A stretch of DNA of 13,774 bases, taken from the NCBI GenBank assembly GCA_016206515.1, contig JACQRN010000017.1, positions 1 to 13,774 on the forward strand, read 5' to 3'. Below the pieces are notes generated by a model. That model was given only the letters and a program-made list of their open reading frames with translations. It was not told the DNA's origin and ran no database searches. This document shows, piece after piece, positions 1-6,304 of this stretch (positions are counted from its first letter, which is position 1; every line of letters begins with the position of its first letter). Position numbers and translations under genes: made by a program. Origin of the DNA: Planctomycetota bacterium (lineage in GTDB: Bacteria > Planctomycetota > SBBH01 > JACQRN01).

Positions 1-1
1 C

Positions 2-211
2 GTCGGCACCCTCGACACGCTCCAGGAGTACGACATCGGGATGCTCACCACCGTCCTGATCGGGAACTCCGCGACGGTGCGGCACGGGAACCTGCTCGTC
101 ACGCCACGCGGGTACAGGCGCAAGTACGACCTCGGGACGGCGCAGGTGCGCAGGGGTGTCGAGAAGGCGCCGGTGGGGGGGGAGTGGTCGTTGGAAAAGG
201 GTCGACCGTGA
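2..211 (+). CDS. cbiH: Precorrin-3B / cobalt-precorrin-3B C17-methyltransferase, C-terminal fragment (CbiH/CobJ)
   Basis: Only the last 69 codons lie in the window; the gene begins upstream of base 1. The enzyme uses S-adenosylmethionine to methylate C17 of the precorrin macrocycle and drives ring contraction during cobalamin synthesis. The visible segment reads like the end of the tetrapyrrole methylase domain of this family: a stretch MLTTVLIGNS (residues about 14-23 of the fragment) followed by a VTPRGYRRKY motif near residues 34-43, both typical of CobJ/CbiH C-termini. The stop codon overlaps the GTG start of the next gene, and cbiG, cbiF and cbiX follow on the same strand. I use the name cbiH because the neighbours belong to the anaerobic, cobalt-early route; cobJ would be the aerobic name. 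The family call is firm for a short fragment, the exact pathway variant is inferred from context. Confidence 0.85.
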   Translation, partial: VGTLDTLQEYDIGMLTTVLIGNSATVRHGNLLVTPRGYRRKYDLGTAQVRRGVEKAPVGGEWSLEKGRP

Positions 212-618
212 CCGACCCGACCCGCATGGACCTCGTCGCCCGTGCGTGGGCGCTCGCCGACTCGTGGGGGGACGACTTCGAGGAGGGGGAACACGGCGCT
301 TTTGCGGACGCGACGTTCGAGGCGGAGGTGTACGTCGCCTGCGACTCGGTCCGCCTGAAGTTCATGCACCGGGACGGGAAGCGGCTCGACATTGCGCGCG
401 TCCTGCCGCGCCTGTCGGAGGTCGAGAAGGAGAACCGCCTGTCGCGCGAGGTCCGCTCGAAAGTGGACGCCAAAGGGGATTTCGATTTCATCCTCAACGG
501 CGCGGACGGCAAGTACGTCGCGCGCATGAAGCCGGACGCGCTTTTGGCATCGCATGCGACCTGCCCCGAGGCGCTCGGGCGGCGGCTTGTTGCTCTCTAC
601 GCGAACGCGCGGGCCTGA
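208..618 (+). CDS. Small hypothetical protein inside the cobalamin operon
   Basis: A 136-residue soluble protein that I do not recognise. I place the start at GTG 208, which overlaps the upstream stop codon in a GTGA arrangement and has the purine-rich GGAAAAGG about 7 bases before it; an in-frame GTG at 184 is possible but would overlap cbiH by 28 bases. No signal peptide or membrane segment is visible. The first half is acidic (around SWGDDFEEGEHG, residues about 19-30); the middle has the regular charged pattern of an alpha/beta domain, including KFMHRDGKRLDIARVLPRL and a DFDFILNGADGKYVARM strand-turn-strand stretch. Location between cbiH and cbiG suggests cotranscription with corrin-ring synthesis, but no function is assigned. 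It could be a lineage-specific accessory protein or simply a passenger of the operon. Confidence 0.7.
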   Translation: MTDPTRMDLVARAWALADSWGDDFEEGEHGAFADATFEAEVYVACDSVRLKFMHRDGKRLDIARVLPRLSEVEKENRLSREVRSKVDAKGDFDFILNGADGKYVARMKPDALLASHATCPEALGRRLVALYANARA

Positions 619-742
619 TTGTCATCCCGAGCCCGCCGCCGCGCCGTAGGCGCGACGACGGGCGATGGATCTGTGTTCATCGTCCTGCACACAGGTTCCT
701 CGCTCGCTCGTCCTCATTTCTTTGGTTCGCTCGGAACGACAA
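619..742. repeat. Interspersed inverted-repeat element (palindromic, non-coding)
   Basis: Directly after the stop codon at 616-618 begins TTGTCATCCCGAGC (619-632), and GCTCGGAACGACAA (729-742) is its reverse complement apart from two positions. Inside sits a second, smaller stem, CTGTGT (671-676) with ACACAG (689-694). The overall form, outer arms of the TGTCATCCCGAGC type and an inner GATCTGTGT...ACACAGGTTCCTCGC hairpin, matches a class of short non-coding repeats found in many copies in high-GC uncultivated bacterial genomes; that statement is from memory of such genomes, while the inverted repeats are seen directly. It separates the small hypothetical gene from cbiG and leaves 50 bases before the cbiG start. 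The transcript could fold into a long hairpin and affect mRNA stability or partial termination within the operon. Confidence 0.65.
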
Positions 743-792
743 CGGAAGGGCGCCCGCGTACGATAAGCCCGCTCCCGGCACGGGATGCACCT

Positions 793-1872
793 ATGCCCGG
801 AACCCTCGTCCTGGGGATCACCAAGCACGGCGTCGCGATCGGGCGGCGGCTGCGGGATGCCCTGCCGGGAAGCGAGCTGCACGTGCCGGAGAAGTTCTCC
901 GCCGCCGCCGGCCCCGGCGCTGTCGTGTACACGAAACCGCTGACGGCGCACCTCGCCGACGTCTTCCCGCGCTACGAATACATCGTCTGCGTCGTCTCCC
1001 TGGGCGCGGTCGTCCGAATGATCGCGCCGCTTCTCAAGGATAAGCACACCGACCCGGGGGTCGTGGTCGTCGACGATGCGGCGAAGTTCTCGATCTCGGT
1101 CCTCTCCGGGCACGTCGGGGGGGCGAACGCTCTCGCCGAGAAGGTCGCCTTCGTCCTGGGGGCGACGGCGGTCATCACGACCGCCAGCGACGCGGGGAAG
1201 ACCGTGCCGGTCGACATCCTCGGGCGGGAGTTCGGTTGGACGACGGAGCTCAACGATCACATCACCGCGATCTCCGCCCATGTCGTCAACGAGGAACCGA
1301 TCGCCTTCGTGCAGGAGACGGGGGAGCCGAACTGGTGGACGCGGGACGTTCCTCTTCCGCGCACGATCCGCACGTTCGCCTCCATCAACGGGTTCGATCC
1401 CGCCGCGTTCCGGGCCGTCCTCTTGGTTACCGATCGCGACCTGTCGTGCTTCCCCGGCGCGGTGATCGAAAAGGCGGTCGTCTACCGCCCGAAGTCGCTC
1501 GTCGTCGGGATCGGGTGCGACCGCGGGACCCCCTGCGCACGGCTGGAGGAGGGGATGCGGAAGGTCCTGGCCGACGCGCGCCTGTCGATCCGCTCCGTCC
1601 GCAACCTCGCGACGATCTCGCTCAAGGCGGACGAGGAGGGGCTCCTCGAATTGTGCCGGAAGAACGCCTGGCGCCTCGACACCTATACCCCCGAAGCGAT
1701 CAACGCGATCCGCGACCGTGTCCCGAACCCCTCGGAGACGGTCCTGAAGTTCACCGGCGCGGTCGGCTCGGCCGAGCCGTCGGCGCTCCTTTCGAGCGGT
1801 GCAGAGCGCCTTCTCGTCGAGAAGGTCAAACTCCCGCAGATGACGGTGGCCGTGGCGAGGGTGAGGTTCTGA
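793..1872 (+). CDS. cbiG: Cobalt-precorrin-5A hydrolase CbiG
   Basis: A 359-residue protein that opens the delta-lactone of cobalt-precorrin-5A and releases the two-carbon fragment left from ring contraction. Three regions are visible in the usual order: an N-terminal domain with VVSLGAVVRMIAP (residues 67-79) and LSGHVGGAN (His107), a central variable part, and a C-terminal CobE/CbiG domain from about residue 234 with the motif GIGCDRG (Cys242) and the later TLKFTGAVGSAEPSAL-like stretch near the end. The start is ATG 793, where homology begins (MPGTLVLGITKHG); the frame is open back to 619, but that extension is a translation of the inverted-repeat element. No strong ribosome-binding site precedes the ATG. 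Twenty-five bases separate it from cbiF. CbiG is a marker for the anaerobic, cobalt-early pathway, in agreement with cbiX downstream. Confidence 0.93.
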   Translation: MPGTLVLGITKHGVAIGRRLRDALPGSELHVPEKFSAAAGPGAVVYTKPLTAHLADVFPRYEYIVCVVSLGAVVRMIAPLLKDKHTDPGVVVVDDAAKFSISVLSGHVGGANALAEKVAFVLGATAVITTASDAGKTVPVDILGREFGWTTELNDHITAISAHVVNEEPIAFVQETGEPNWWTRDVPLPRTIRTFASINGFDPAAFRAVLLVTDRDLSCFPGAVIEKAVVYRPKSLVVGIGCDRGTPCARLEEGMRKVLADARLSIRSVRNLATISLKADEEGLLELCRKNAWRLDTYTPEAINAIRDRVPNPSETVLKFTGAVGSAEPSALLSSGAERLLVEKVKLPQMTVAVARVRF

Positions 1873-1897
1873 CGGATCGATATACTCGCGCGTCGAA

Positions 1898-2674
1898 ATG
1901 ACGCCGAAGGTCCTGTTTGTCGGCGCCGGCCCAGGCGATCCGACCCTCCTGACCCTCAAGGCCGCTGACGCCCTCCGGAACGCCGACGTCGTCATCTTCA
2001 CCGGTTCCCTGGTGCCCGAGCGAGTGTTCAAGGAGTTCGTCCCCTCCTCCGCGGAGGTGCTCGACTCGAAGTCGATGGAGCTCGATGCGCTCGTCACGTT
2101 GATGGTCGAGCGCGCCAAGGCGGGGAAGCGTGTTGTGCGCCTGCATACCGGAGACCCGTGCCTGTTCGGCGCGGTCCGGGAGCAGGTCCGCGAGCTGGCG
2201 CTCCGGGGCGTGGCCGTCGAGATCGTCCCCGGCATCTCCTCGTTCCAGGCGGCCGCCGCGGCGATGGGGATCGACCTGACCGTCCCCGACGTCAGCCAGG
2301 CGCTCATCCTGACCCGCGCGGCGGGCCGCACCCCGGTCCCGGCGCGCGAGTCCCTGGTCGAACTCGGGAAGCACGGATCGACCTTATGTCTGTACCTCTC
2401 CACCAACCTCGCCGACGAGGTGCAGAAGGACCTGCTGGCGTGCTATCCGCCCGAGACCCCGGTCGCGGTCGCGTACAAGGTTTCCTGGCCGGAGGAGAAG
2501 ATCGTCCGCGGGAGGCTCGACGGCCTCGCCGCGCTCTGCTCGAAGGAGAAGATCAAGATGCACGCCCTGATCCTCGTCGGGCCCTCCCTCGGCGAGCACA
2601 AGACGCGATCGAAGCTGTACGACCCGGCGTTCGCGCACAAGTTCAGGAAGGCGCGCAAGAAGGCGGGGGAGTGA
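1898..2674 (+). CDS. cbiF: Cobalt-precorrin-4 C11-methyltransferase CbiF
   Basis: A 258-residue tetrapyrrole methylase, the normal length for CbiF/CobM. It transfers a methyl group from S-adenosylmethionine to C11 of cobalt-precorrin-4. Family hallmarks are plain: the N-terminal VGAGPGDP loop (residues 8-14), RLHTGDPCLFG (about 81-91) and EIVPGISSFQAAAA (from residue 108), which together form the cofactor pocket, then VAYKVSWPEEKI near residue 190 and HALILVGPSL near 225. The Lys-rich end (KFRKARKKAGE) lies beyond the conserved domain. The start ATG 1898 puts the glycine loop at the usual distance from the N-terminus. Its stop codon overlaps the GTG of cbiX, so the two are probably translationally coupled. 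The assignment over other methylases of the family (CbiL, CbiH) rests on the above motifs and on the cbiG-cbiF-cbiX order. Confidence 0.94.
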   Translation: MTPKVLFVGAGPGDPTLLTLKAADALRNADVVIFTGSLVPERVFKEFVPSSAEVLDSKSMELDALVTLMVERAKAGKRVVRLHTGDPCLFGAVREQVRELALRGVAVEIVPGISSFQAAAAAMGIDLTVPDVSQALILTRAAGRTPVPARESLVELGKHGSTLCLYLSTNLADEVQKDLLACYPPETPVAVAYKVSWPEEKIVRGRLDGLAALCSKEKIKMHALILVGPSLGEHKTRSKLYDPAFAHKFRKARKKAGE

Positions 2675-3495
2675 AGTCCGCCGCGCCAGAGACCCTGCTG
2701 CGCGTCGGGGGATGCTCGATTCGCGTCCCCGGCGCCGATCCCGCGCGGCCGGCCCTGGCGCTCATCGGTCACGGCAGTCGCGACCCGGAGGGGAACGTGC
2801 AGTTCGCCGATTTCGCCCGGACGATCTGCCGGCGCCTGGGGCGCGACGCCGAGGTCGGGTTCATCGACCATGCGGAACCGACACTTGACGACGCGCTCGC
2901 CGCGGCAGCAGAAGGCGCCCGCGCGCTGACCGTGATGCCGGTGATCCTGTTCGCAGCCGGCCACGTGAAGACCGACGTCCCGGAGGCGGTTGCGCGTCTG
3001 AAGGGAAGCCACCCCCGCCTCCCCGTCCGCGTCGCCGCGCACGTCGGGATCCACGACGACCTGGTCTCGATCCTGGAGGACCGGATCTGTGCGCAGATTG
3101 GCGAGGCGTGCTGCGAGGTAAAGGATGAGACGGCGATCCTCCTGATGGGAAGGGGATCCTCCGACCCCGACGCCAACGGCGACTGCGTCAAACTCGCGCG
3201 CCTCCTGTGGGAGCGCGCCCGCTTCTCCGTTGTGGAAACCTGCTTCATCGGGATCACGGACCCGCGCCTTCCCGCGGGGCTGGCGCGGTGCGCGCGGCTC
3301 GGCGCGAAGCGGATCGTCGTGGTCCCGTGGCTCCTGTTCACCGGGATCCTCCACAAGCGGGTCGCGACGATCCTGGAGAGTTTTCGCCAGGCGAACCCGG
3401 GGATCGAGGTCGTCGAGACCGCCGAGATCGGCCCGGACGACCGCCTCCTGAACGTCGTCGTGCGCCGGATCGCGGACGCCGAGGCGATCGCGTGA
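2671..3495 (+). CDS. cbiX: Sirohydrochlorin cobaltochelatase CbiX (long, two-domain form)
   Basis: A 274-residue chelatase that inserts Co2+ into sirohydrochlorin, the entry step of anaerobic cobalamin synthesis. It consists of two tandem CbiX domains after an unusual leader of about 28 residues. Domain 1 has LIGHGSRDPEGN (His34) and FAAGHVKTD (His98), the two metal-binding histidines. Domain 2 has MGRGSSDPDANG (from residue 159, Arg in place of the first His, which is common for the second domain of this form) and LLFTGILHKR (His228). Start GTG 2671 overlaps the cbiF stop as GTGA and is preceded by AAGGCGGGG. A ferrochelatase of the SirB type would be the alternative, but the cbi context makes cobalt the likely metal. 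A GC-rich hairpin follows 8 bases after the stop and probably marks the end of the operon. Confidence 0.92.
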   Translation: MKSAAPETLLRVGGCSIRVPGADPARPALALIGHGSRDPEGNVQFADFARTICRRLGRDAEVGFIDHAEPTLDDALAAAAEGARALTVMPVILFAAGHVKTDVPEAVARLKGSHPRLPVRVAAHVGIHDDLVSILEDRICAQIGEACCEVKDETAILLMGRGSSDPDANGDCVKLARLLWERARFSVVETCFIGITDPRLPAGLARCARLGAKRIVVVPWLLFTGILHKRVATILESFRQANPGIEVVETAEIGPDDRLLNVVVRRIADAEAIA

Positions 3496-3502
3496 CGGCA
3501 CG

Positions 3503-3527
3503 GCCCGCCGGGACCTCCGGGGCGGGC
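3503..3527 (+). terminator. GC-rich hairpin after cbiX, possible terminator
   Basis: GCCCGCC (3503-3509) pairs perfectly with GGCGGGC (3521-3527) around an 11-base loop, starting 8 bases after the cbiX stop codon. There is no T-tract behind it, so intrinsic termination would be weak; it may act with Rho or protect the 3' end. Its position at the boundary between the cobalamin genes and the VWA gene is the main argument for a terminator role. Confidence 0.4.
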
Positions 3528-3617
3528 AGCGGACCCCCCCCCACGGCAGCGTGAGTAGTCCTCCTGCTGCGGTAGCCCAAGCGGTTTTCCTGCGGTAGCA
3601 TGCCAAACGGAGGGCTT
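3528..3617 (+). other. Short leader before the VWA gene with a direct repeat
   Basis: Between the post-cbiX hairpin and the VWA start there is one visible structure, the 9-base direct repeat TGCGGTAGC at 3568-3576 and 3591-3599, 23 bases apart (about two helical turns). Such spacing would allow a dimeric regulator to bind one face of the DNA. I see no convincing -35/-10 pair. The ribosome-binding site GGAGGG (3609-3614) lies just before the chosen ATG at 3618. Confidence 0.3.
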
Positions 3618-5336
3618 ATGGCGTACACGCGCCGGTTTCCGGGAGGCTTGGCCTGCACGGCACTGCTGGCGGCGCTTGCCTGCGGTGCGTTGGCGGAGCC
3701 ACCCGCGGCGCCCACTTGGGAGGAGGATCTTGCCAAGGCCAAGGTGATCCTCGATGGGCCTCCTGCCGACGCGGGAGCCGCCCTCCAGGCGGTGAGGAGC
3801 CTCACGCGCTGGGCAGGCACGCATCCCGGAGATCTTCTCGATTTCGCCCTTCCGGTCCTGGCGAGGCACTCGGACCCGAACCTTCCGGGCGTGGTCGCGA
3901 ACCTGATCCGCGTGATGAGGGCGCCGGAACCGGTCGGACGGCTGCTGGAGGCCGCACGGGAGGGGAATGCGACGCTCCGGAGGAACCTCTTCCCGGGTCT
4001 CGTGACAAACGAGGCGCCCGCGATTGCGGAGGCGCTGGGAGCCCTCCTGGATCGCGAGACGGAGGACGATCTCCGGGGGATCCTGTGCGATGCGCTCGCC
4101 CTTCGGAAGCCCCCGGGAGCCCTCGACCGGATCCTTGTCCTGGTGCGGGAGGCGGAGTCCCCCGCCGCGCGCGCTTCCGCGATCGGCGCGCTTGGCGCGA
4201 TCGGGTCCGCTGCGAACGGGGGGGATCTCCTCCCGTTCCTGGCGTCGAGGTGGCGCTCGCGCGGGGAGGGGGTTTCCTGCGCGGCGCTCGACGCCCTGGT
4301 CCGCCTGGAGATCCCTCTCGAACGCTCCGCGGTCGCCCCCTTCCTCCGGTCGGATGCATCCTTCGAGGATGCACTCGCCGGTACGCGCGCCGTGGTTCTC
4401 CTTCCCGTGGAGGACCGTCTGGACCTCCTGCGCGGTCTTCCGCGGGAGGATGCCTGGCAGATCCGTCTGGCGGGGGTCGGGGTTCTTGGCGTCACTCCCG
4501 ATCGGGGCGCGGTCGACCTCCTCTTGGAGATGCTCGATCGTGAAAAGGAGCGCCGGGTCTCCGGCGAGATCGTCGCGGCGCTCGAGCGGTTGACGCACGT
4601 CCATTTCAATCCGGACCGGGCGGCGGACTCCTGGCCGCCGTACTGGAGGGCGAACCGCGAGACCTTTGTATTCCCGGAGGGGCCCGCGCCGGGGGGGGCG
4701 CCGGAGGGTGCGGCGGGGGGCGTGCAGACCGTCTCCACCTTTTACGGGCTCCCGGTCGACACGGACCGCCCGGTCTTCGTCATCGACATTTCCGGCAGCA
4801 TGAGCGCGTCCCAGGGGGCCGCCGCGCGGGAGGGGAAGAACCGGCTCGACATCGCCAAGGAGCAGCTGCGCGCCGTGGTCCAGGCGCTCCCCCGCGACGC
4901 GGTGTTCAACCTGGTCGTCTTCGAGAGCGGCGTCCGGGCGTGGCGTCCGGGGATGACCCCGGCCACTCCGGAGAACAAGGCCACCTGCCTGGCGTTCATC
5001 GCGGCGCTCACGCCGATGGGCGCTACGAACCTCATGGGGGGGCTCGACGAGGCGTTCGGGATCACGTCCGCGCGGATCGCCGATGGGCGCGGGCAACCGG
5101 ACTACACGGTGTCGGGGAGGGAGGCGTCATCGCTTCCGGACACGGTCTACCTCCTCTCCGACGGGGCACCGAGCGCCGGTCGGGTCACGGACCCCGCCGG
5201 GATCCTGCGCGAGGTGGCGCGCCTGAACCGCTCGCGCGGCATCCGGATCCATTCCCTGTCGATCGGCGCGGACTCCCCCTTCCTGCGGGATCTCTCCTCC
5301 GCGAACCACGGGACATTCCGGCACATCGCGGATTGA
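3618..5336 (+). CDS. Secreted HEAT-repeat / von Willebrand factor A domain protein
   Basis: A 572-residue protein likely exported and working as a calcium- or magnesium-dependent binding protein outside the cytoplasm. The N-terminus is a Sec signal peptide: two arginines at residues 5-6, a hydrophobic core LACTALLAALACG, and an ALA cleavage site near residue 26. Residues about 30-330 are Leu/Ala-rich paired helices of HEAT/armadillo type (for example RRNLFPGLV, LCDALALRKPPGALDRIL, ARASAIGALGAIGS). A VWA domain follows from about residue 384 with a complete metal-ion-dependent adhesion site: DISGSMS (Asp390, Ser392, Ser394), Thr470 in GATN, and Asp515 in LLSDGAPS. The protein ends soon after the VWA fold, with no membrane anchor. 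ATG 3618 has GGAGGG just upstream and fits the signal peptide; the in-frame ATG 3600 lacks such a site. Its partner or ligand is unknown. Confidence 0.85.
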   Translation: MAYTRRFPGGLACTALLAALACGALAEPPAAPTWEEDLAKAKVILDGPPADAGAALQAVRSLTRWAGTHPGDLLDFALPVLARHSDPNLPGVVANLIRVMRAPEPVGRLLEAAREGNATLRRNLFPGLVTNEAPAIAEALGALLDRETEDDLRGILCDALALRKPPGALDRILVLVREAESPAARASAIGALGAIGSAANGGDLLPFLASRWRSRGEGVSCAALDALVRLEIPLERSAVAPFLRSDASFEDALAGTRAVVLLPVEDRLDLLRGLPREDAWQIRLAGVGVLGVTPDRGAVDLLLEMLDREKERRVSGEIVAALERLTHVHFNPDRAADSWPPYWRANRETFVFPEGPAPGGAPEGAAGGVQTVSTFYGLPVDTDRPVFVIDISGSMSASQGAAAREGKNRLDIAKEQLRAVVQALPRDAVFNLVVFESGVRAWRPGMTPATPENKATCLAFIAALTPMGATNLMGGLDEAFGITSARIADGRGQPDYTVSGREASSLPDTVYLLSDGAPSAGRVTDPAGILREVARLNRSRGIRIHSLSIGADSPFLRDLSSANHGTFRHIAD

Positions 5337-5345
5337 CCCCGGATC

Positions 5346-5360
5346 GGGGAGACTGTCCCC
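5346..5360 (+). promoter_or_regulatory. Hairpin covering the ribosome-binding site of the lipid kinase
   Basis: GGGGA (5346-5350) pairs with TCCCC (5356-5360) around a 5-base loop, ending two bases before the GTG start at 5363. The left arm is the only Shine-Dalgarno-like sequence for this gene, so pairing would hide it. The structure is short and may be chance in such GC-rich DNA. Confidence 0.3.
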
Positions 5361-5362
5361 CC

Positions 5363-6301
5363 GTGCCGGGCCGGGACTTGGCCGTCGTCTTCAACCCCGC
5401 CGCAGGGCGTGGGCGAGCGGTCAGCGCCGTGCGTGCCCTGCGGGGGATGCATCCCGCCTCCGACCGCGCGAAGTGGGTCGCCACCGAGCGGCCGGGCCAC
5501 GGGTCCGACCTCGCCGAGACGCTCGCGACCACGTCGTTCGCGATCGAGGGGGCCAGCGCGGTCGTCGCCTGCGGGGGGGACGGGACGGTCCACGAGGTGC
5601 TCAATGGCCTGATGCGGGTCCCGGAGGGTCGCCGCCCCCCCTTGGGGGTGATCCCGCTCGGGTCCGGGAACGATTTCGCCTGGGCGTGCGCGTGCGCGAT
5701 GGATCCGGGGACGGCGCTGGAGCGCCTTCTGGACGGGGGGTACGAGGCACGGATCGACGTCGGAGAGGTGGAGGACGATAAGGGTCGGCGCGCGTTCTTC
5801 GGGAACTCCGCGGGGATGCTCCTCGACGGGGCGATCAACGCCGAGAGCCGCCGCATCCGGTGGCCGGGCGGGTTCCCGCGCTACCTCCTGGCGGCGCTGC
5901 GCGGGATCGCTCGATCGAGCGAGCCGTGGCGCGTGCGCCTCGCATTCGACGGCGACGCGACGCCCGAACGGGCGCTGACGATGCTCACGGTCGGCAACGG
6001 CGCGCGGGAGGGGGGCGGCTTCCACGTCCTCCCCAGGGCGCGCAACGACGACGGGTTCCTGGATGCCGTGACGGTCGCCGCGATGCCCCGCGTGGGGATG
6101 CTGCGCCTCCTGCCGCGCGTGATGAAAGGGAGGCACCTGCTCGACGGCAGGGTCTGGACGCGCCGCTTCCGGTCGCTCGTTGTGGAGTCCGACCGCGCGA
6201 TCCCCATCCACCTCGACGGAGAGCTGTGGGCGCCCGATGAGGCGGATGTGCGTCGGCTCGCGTTCAAGATCCACCCGGGCGCGATCCGGGTCCTCCGGTA
6301 G
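5363..6301 (+). CDS. Diacylglycerol kinase-like lipid kinase (DagK/YegS/BmrU family)
   Basis: A 312-residue cytosolic, membrane-associated lipid kinase that would phosphorylate diacylglycerol or a related lipid or sphingoid base with ATP. The catalytic domain is clear: VVFNPAAGRGRA near the N-terminus (nucleotide-binding), CGGDGTVHEVLNGL with the GGDGT motif at residues 71-75, and PLGSGNDFAWA about 30 residues later. The C-terminal beta-rich half contains FGNSAGMLLDGAI and a GELW-type turn close to the end (HLDGELWAPDE), as in the YegS/DagK family. Length is typical. GTG 5363 is the first start that precedes the conserved core, with GGGGAG about 11 bases upstream, part of a small hairpin. It follows the VWA gene by 26 bases. 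Substrate cannot be told from the sequence; ceramide or sphingosine kinase activity is possible. Confidence 0.9.
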   Translation: MPGRDLAVVFNPAAGRGRAVSAVRALRGMHPASDRAKWVATERPGHGSDLAETLATTSFAIEGASAVVACGGDGTVHEVLNGLMRVPEGRRPPLGVIPLGSGNDFAWACACAMDPGTALERLLDGGYEARIDVGEVEDDKGRRAFFGNSAGMLLDGAINAESRRIRWPGGFPRYLLAALRGIARSSEPWRVRLAFDGDATPERALTMLTVGNGAREGGGFHVLPRARNDDGFLDAVTVAAMPRVGMLRLLPRVMKGRHLLDGRVWTRRFRSLVVESDRAIPIHLDGELWAPDEADVRRLAFKIHPGAIRVLR

Positions 6302-6304
6302 CGC

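Noticed and set aside
619..792. N-terminal extension of cbiG back to base 619
   Set aside because: The extra 58 residues translate the palindromic element and match nothing in CbiG; family homology begins at ATG 793.
619..792. Cobalamin riboswitch before cbiG
   Set aside because: I looked for the conserved cobalamin-riboswitch core elements and did not find them; the region is explained by the inverted-repeat element.
622..2406. A 594-codon open frame on the minus strand
   Set aside because: It is antisense to cbiG and cbiF, both of which have firm family motifs, and it crosses the inverted-repeat element.
3600..3617. ATG 3600 as start of the VWA protein
   Set aside because: ATG 3618 has GGAGGG at good spacing and gives a normal signal peptide, while 3600 would place that site inside the gene.
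2769..5096. A 775-codon open frame on the minus strand
   Set aside because: It is antisense to cbiX and the VWA gene, with low-complexity Arg-rich translation and no recognisable motif.
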